A stretch of 34,167 nt of DNA from Bacteroidales bacterium (lineage in GTDB: Bacteria; Bacteroidota; Bacteroidia; Bacteroidales; UBA932), in contig JAFSVL010000090.1 of assembly GCA_017445015.1 (NCBI GenBank), positions 1-34,167 on the forward strand, given 5' to 3'. A program made the position numbers and the translations under genes. Shown one piece after another: positions 31,625 through 34,167 of the stretch (positions within the stretch are counted from its first letter, which is position 1; each line of letters opens with the position of its first letter). The notes beneath the pieces were generated by a model. That model ran no database searches. It had not been told where the DNA came from and was given only the letters and a program-made list of their open reading frames with translations.

Positions 31625-33541
31625 TCAGTGGAGGTTCCGTTCGAAGAAGTCGGTAATCTTGGAATTCATCTGCGCCCGCCAGGGACCGCGCACATTGTGG
31701 GCGGAAAGGGGATAGGGGAAGTAGTCGGGGCATTTCCCGGCTTCCACGCAGGCCTGCACGAAACTCAGTGAATGGAGATTCACCACCGTGTCGTCCAGTT
31801 GCCCCTGCATCAGCAGCAGGCGGCCCTGCAGGTTTTGGGCCTGGGGAATGAGACTGGTCTGCGCAAAGCCCTCCGGGTTGGTTTCGGGCGTGTCCATATA
31901 GCGCTCTCCGTACATCACCTCATACCATTTCCAGTCGATGACGGGACCGCCCGCCACCCCGGCTTTGTAGATTTGGGGATAGTGGGTCAACAGGGAGATG
32001 GCCATAAAGCCTCCGTAGCTCCAGCCATAGACACCTACGCGCGCTTCATCCGCCCAGGGCTCACGGAGCAGCGCCGTCAGCCCCGCCACCTGGTCTTCCA
32101 TTTCAACCTGTCCGCAGCGGCGGTTGATGGCTTTTTCAAATGCGGCCCCCCGGTTCTGCGTGCCCCGGTTGTCCTGTACATAGACCACATAGCCGCGCTG
32201 GGCCATCAGCATTTCCCACATCCGGATATTCCCGAGCCATGCGTGCGTGACCATCTGCGAATGCGGCCCGCCGTAAACATAATGGATGACGGGATACTTG
32301 CCTTCGGGCGTCCAGCCCAGCGGCTTGATGAGCCGGTAGTAATTGTCCGTGACGCCGTCCGCAGACTTGACGGTGCCGAGCTCTACTTCACAGACGGCAT
32401 AGTCCCCAAGCGGGTCGTCCGCCCGCAGCAGACCGTCCGTCACGGCTCCCCGCAGGTCGAGCACGGCGGAAACCCCGGGGGTGGAAGGGCTGCTCCATCG
32501 GTCCTGGAAGCCATTTCCGTCCGGAAGCACCCTGATTTCATGCCAGGCGGGGCCGGAAGTCAGCCGCTGCGGTTTTCCCGTGCGTACCTTCCCGTTCCGG
32601 GAGATGCTGACGGGAAGGCGGAAGAGGTGGTTTTCCACCGGTGAAACTTCGGCGCTGGTATAATAAAGGTAGCCGCCCCGGTTGCAGAGGTAACTCACAT
32701 CCGCGTTGCAGCAGGTCAGGCGGGTAAGCTGCCGCCCCAGGGTATCGCAGAGATAAAGATTGCGCCAGCCGTCCCGGTTGTCCGTACGATAGATGAACCG
32801 GTCGCTGCGGCCTTCCCAGAACCAGATGGGGTCGAGGGGTTCCACCCATGCATCGTTGTGCTCGCTCAGGACGGTGCGCCTCAGGGAGCCGTCGGCGCTG
32901 CTGTAGGCATTCAGGTGAAGGTCGTGCTGGCTGCGGGACAGGACCTGTATATAAAGGGTACGTTCGTCCGGGGACCAGCTGACCCCCGTCAGGTAACGTT
33001 CATCGTCGAAGTCCGTAGGTGTGATGCAGACGGTCCCGCCGCTCACGCTGTCGTAAACCATCAGGCTCAGCCGCTCCGACGCCATGCCGTTCATCGGATA
33101 ACGGACGAACCGGGCTTCTCCCGTCCTGGTGCGGATGTCCAGGATGGGATAGCGGCTTACCGCACGCTCGTCCTTGCGGTAGAAGGCGACTTTCCTCCCC
33201 GTCGGCGAGGGAAAAATCCCTCCGTCGATACCGAATTCATTGCGGGAAACGGCCTCTCCGTACACGATACCGTCTTCTTCGCTGCGGGCGATGCAGACTT
33301 CGTTCCCCTCGTCCGTCCTTTGGTAAACGCTTCCGTCCCGGCTGAAATAGCGGGGAACGAGGGTGGGAATGCCGCTGTCCGGCCAGTGCGGATACAAACT
33401 CCCGTCCACCACCGCCTCCTGCGTGATGCGCTTCCCCTCAGGGTTCCGCTCCGGCACCCGCACCAGCACCTGCCGCTGCGCATAAATTCCATTCGTGAGT
33501 CCCAGCGCCGTCGCCAGGAGAAGTATCAGATACCTTTTCAT
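31625..33541 (-). CDS. S9 family serine peptidase, dipeptidyl-peptidase IV type
   Basis: This 638-residue protein has a signal peptide (MKRYLILLLATALGLTNGIYA). An N-terminal DPP4-type beta-propeller (FPSPTGRKVAFYRKDERAV, VSWSPDERTLYIQVLSR, FIYRTDNRDGWRNLYL) is followed by an alpha/beta-hydrolase domain with all catalytic residues: Ser508 in GWSYGGF, Asp583 in GQLDDTVV, His615 in SAHNVRG. Such enzymes cut dipeptides, often X-Pro, from peptide N-termini in the periplasm. At 638 residues it is somewhat shorter than typical bacterial DPP IV (~700-750), with the reduction in the propeller. It is on the opposite strand to the glycan cluster and converges on it with a 2-nt gap, so it is unlikely to belong to it functionally. 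Confidence 0.9.
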   Translation of the reverse strand: MKRYLILLLATALGLTNGIYAQRQVLVRVPERNPEGKRITQEAVVDGSLYPHWPDSGIPTLVPRYFSRDGSVYQRTDEGNEVCIARSEEDGIVYGEAVSRNEFGIDGGIFPSPTGRKVAFYRKDERAVSRYPILDIRTRTGEARFVRYPMNGMASERLSLMVYDSVSGGTVCITPTDFDDERYLTGVSWSPDERTLYIQVLSRSQHDLHLNAYSSADGSLRRTVLSEHNDAWVEPLDPIWFWEGRSDRFIYRTDNRDGWRNLYLCDTLGRQLTRLTCCNADVSYLCNRGGYLYYTSAEVSPVENHLFRLPVSISRNGKVRTGKPQRLTSGPAWHEIRVLPDGNGFQDRWSSPSTPGVSAVLDLRGAVTDGLLRADDPLGDYAVCEVELGTVKSADGVTDNYYRLIKPLGWTPEGKYPVIHYVYGGPHSQMVTHAWLGNIRMWEMLMAQRGYVVYVQDNRGTQNRGAAFEKAINRRCGQVEMEDQVAGLTALLREPWADEARVGVYGWSYGGFMAISLLTHYPQIYKAGVAGGPVIDWKWYEVMYGERYMDTPETNPEGFAQTSLIPQAQNLQGRLLLMQGQLDDTVVNLHSLSFVQACVEAGKCPDYFPYPLSAHNVRGPWRAQMNSKITDFFERNLH

Positions 33542-33554
33542 TTTAGAAACAATG

Positions 33555-33597
33555 AAAAAATGCGGGAGACGTCACACTGTATGGCGCGTCTCCCGCA
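33555..33597 (-). terminator. Intrinsic terminator of pckA
   Basis: A perfect 11-bp stem, TGCGGGAGACG (33561-33571) with CGTCTCCCGCA (33587-33597), has a 15-nt loop. Read on the minus strand it is followed by six T's (AAAAAA at 33555-33560 on the plus strand). It lies 20 nt after the pckA stop and ends 14 nt before the peptidase start codon. Confidence 0.9.
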
Positions 33598-33616
33598 GCG
33601 ATAGGGGATTCAGGTC

Positions 33617-34167
33617 TTAGTCCAGTTTCGGACCGGCCTTCACAAGGGCCTTTCCGGCGTCGTTGCCTTCGTACTTGGCGAAGTTCTTGATGAAGCGGCC
33701 GGCGAGGTCTTTCGCCTTGGCCTCCCACTCGGCGGCGTCCTTATAGGTGTCGCGCGGATCGAGGATACCGGTATCCACACCTTCAAGGACGGTGGGAACA
33801 TCGAAGTTGAAGAAGGGAATCTTCTTGGTAGGGGCCTTGTCGATGGACCCGTTCAGGATGGCGTCGATGATGCCGCGGGTATCACGGATGGAGATGCGCT
33901 TTCCGGTGCCGTTCCAGCCGGTGTTCACCAGATAGGCCTTTGCGCCGCTCTTTTCCATCTTTTTCACCAGTTCCTCGGCATACTTGGTGGGATGCAGTTC
34001 GAGGAAGGCCTGACCGAAGCAGGCGGAGAAGGTCGGGGTAGGCTCGGTGATGCCGCGCTCCGTACCGGCGAGTTTTGCGGTGAACCCGCTCAGGAAGTAG
34101 TACTTCGTCTGCTCGGGATCGAGGATGCTGACCGGAGGCAGGACACCGAAGGCGTCGGCGCTCAGGA
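33617..34167 (-). CDS. pckA: Phosphoenolpyruvate carboxykinase (ATP), C-terminal part; 5' end outside window
   Basis: The frame is open through the right edge on the minus strand; about 183 residues are visible. Hallmarks of ATP-dependent PEP carboxykinase are clear: [27 protein letters not shown] is followed by [37 protein letters not shown] and [20 protein letters not shown], and the C-terminus carries the usual GILDPRDTY segment. The enzyme interconverts oxaloacetate and PEP with ATP/ADP in the cytosol; in anaerobic Bacteroidota it commonly works in the CO2-fixing direction toward succinate. The gene ends at TAA (complement of 33617-33619), and a strong intrinsic terminator follows. Confidence 0.97.
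   Translation of the reverse strand, partial: LSADAFGVLPPVSILDPEQTKYYFLSGFTAKLAGTERGITEPTPTFSACFGQAFLELHPTKYAEELVKKMEKSGAKAYLVNTGWNGTGKRISIRDTRGIIDAILNGSIDKAPTKKIPFFNFDVPTVLEGVDTGILDPRDTYKDAAEWEAKAKDLAGRFIKNFAKYEGNDAGKALVKAGPKLD

Noticed and set aside
31625-33541. Peptidase considered as part of the glycan cluster
   Set aside because: It is on the opposite strand next to pckA, and the family is common and scattered in Bacteroidota. Nothing in the sequence ties it to the cluster.

Overview
The window is high-GC DNA that looks like a Bacteroidota (Bacteroidales-type) chromosome. The signs are a hybrid two-component regulator of the SusR/HTCS type, many surface lipoproteins with fimbrillin-like N-terminal modules, GLUG-repeat proteins, dense carbohydrate-active enzymes and an ATP-type PEP carboxykinase. 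I cannot name the genus from the sequence. There is no tRNA, rRNA, CRISPR array, transposase or phage gene.

Layout. Positions 1-31622 form an almost unbroken plus-strand cluster of 15 reading frames, most separated by 0-20 nt or overlapping (ATGA and TAATG junctions). It holds: a 5'-truncated fimbrillin-tail / sialidase-fold / CBM9-like lipoenzyme (1-1931); two tandem units, each a ~50-residue small protein followed 15 nt later by a ~1185-residue GLUG lipoprotein (2035-5751 and 5765-9490); a complete HTCS regulator (9495-13328); a DUF5107-like TPR protein (13342-16683); two related beta-propeller enzymes with exchanged N-termini (16694-19024 and 19021-21288); two clan GH-A-like glycosidases, the first an internal duplication with a decayed N-terminal half (21285-23198 and 23219-24367); a 107-nt imperfect palindrome (24372-24478); a fimbrillin-SGNH esterase (24506-26068); a TIM-barrel-type putative glycosidase (26070-28139); a fimbrillin-DUF4886-like protein (28139-30580); and a GH43 arabinanase-like enzyme (30582-31622). 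The last two genes are minus-strand housekeeping-type genes: an S9 dipeptidyl peptidase (31625-33541) and the 3' part of pckA (33617-34167), with a clear intrinsic terminator between them.

How the genes may work together (inference). The cluster reads as a polysaccharide- or glycoconjugate-degrading locus with its own sensor. Some enzymes carry type I signal peptides, which suggests periplasmic location. Others are lipoproteins with a fimbrillin-like domain between the lipid anchor and the catalytic domain, which suggests surface display. The HTCS would sense a breakdown product in the periplasm. No SusC/SusD pair is visible. The GH43 enzyme and the propeller enzymes hint at an arabinose-containing glycan, but the substrate cannot be fixed from sequence alone.

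Most notable points: (i) a pair of homologous small proteins sharing a Y-x3-P/x-C-x11-C layout and an acidic aromatic C-terminus, each placed exactly 15 nt before a GLUG lipoprotein; (ii) reuse of one fimbrillin-like module in front of at least five different partner domains; (iii) two pseudo-enzyme domains, an SASA esterase domain that has lost its whole catalytic triad and a GH-A half in which both catalytic Glu are Asp.
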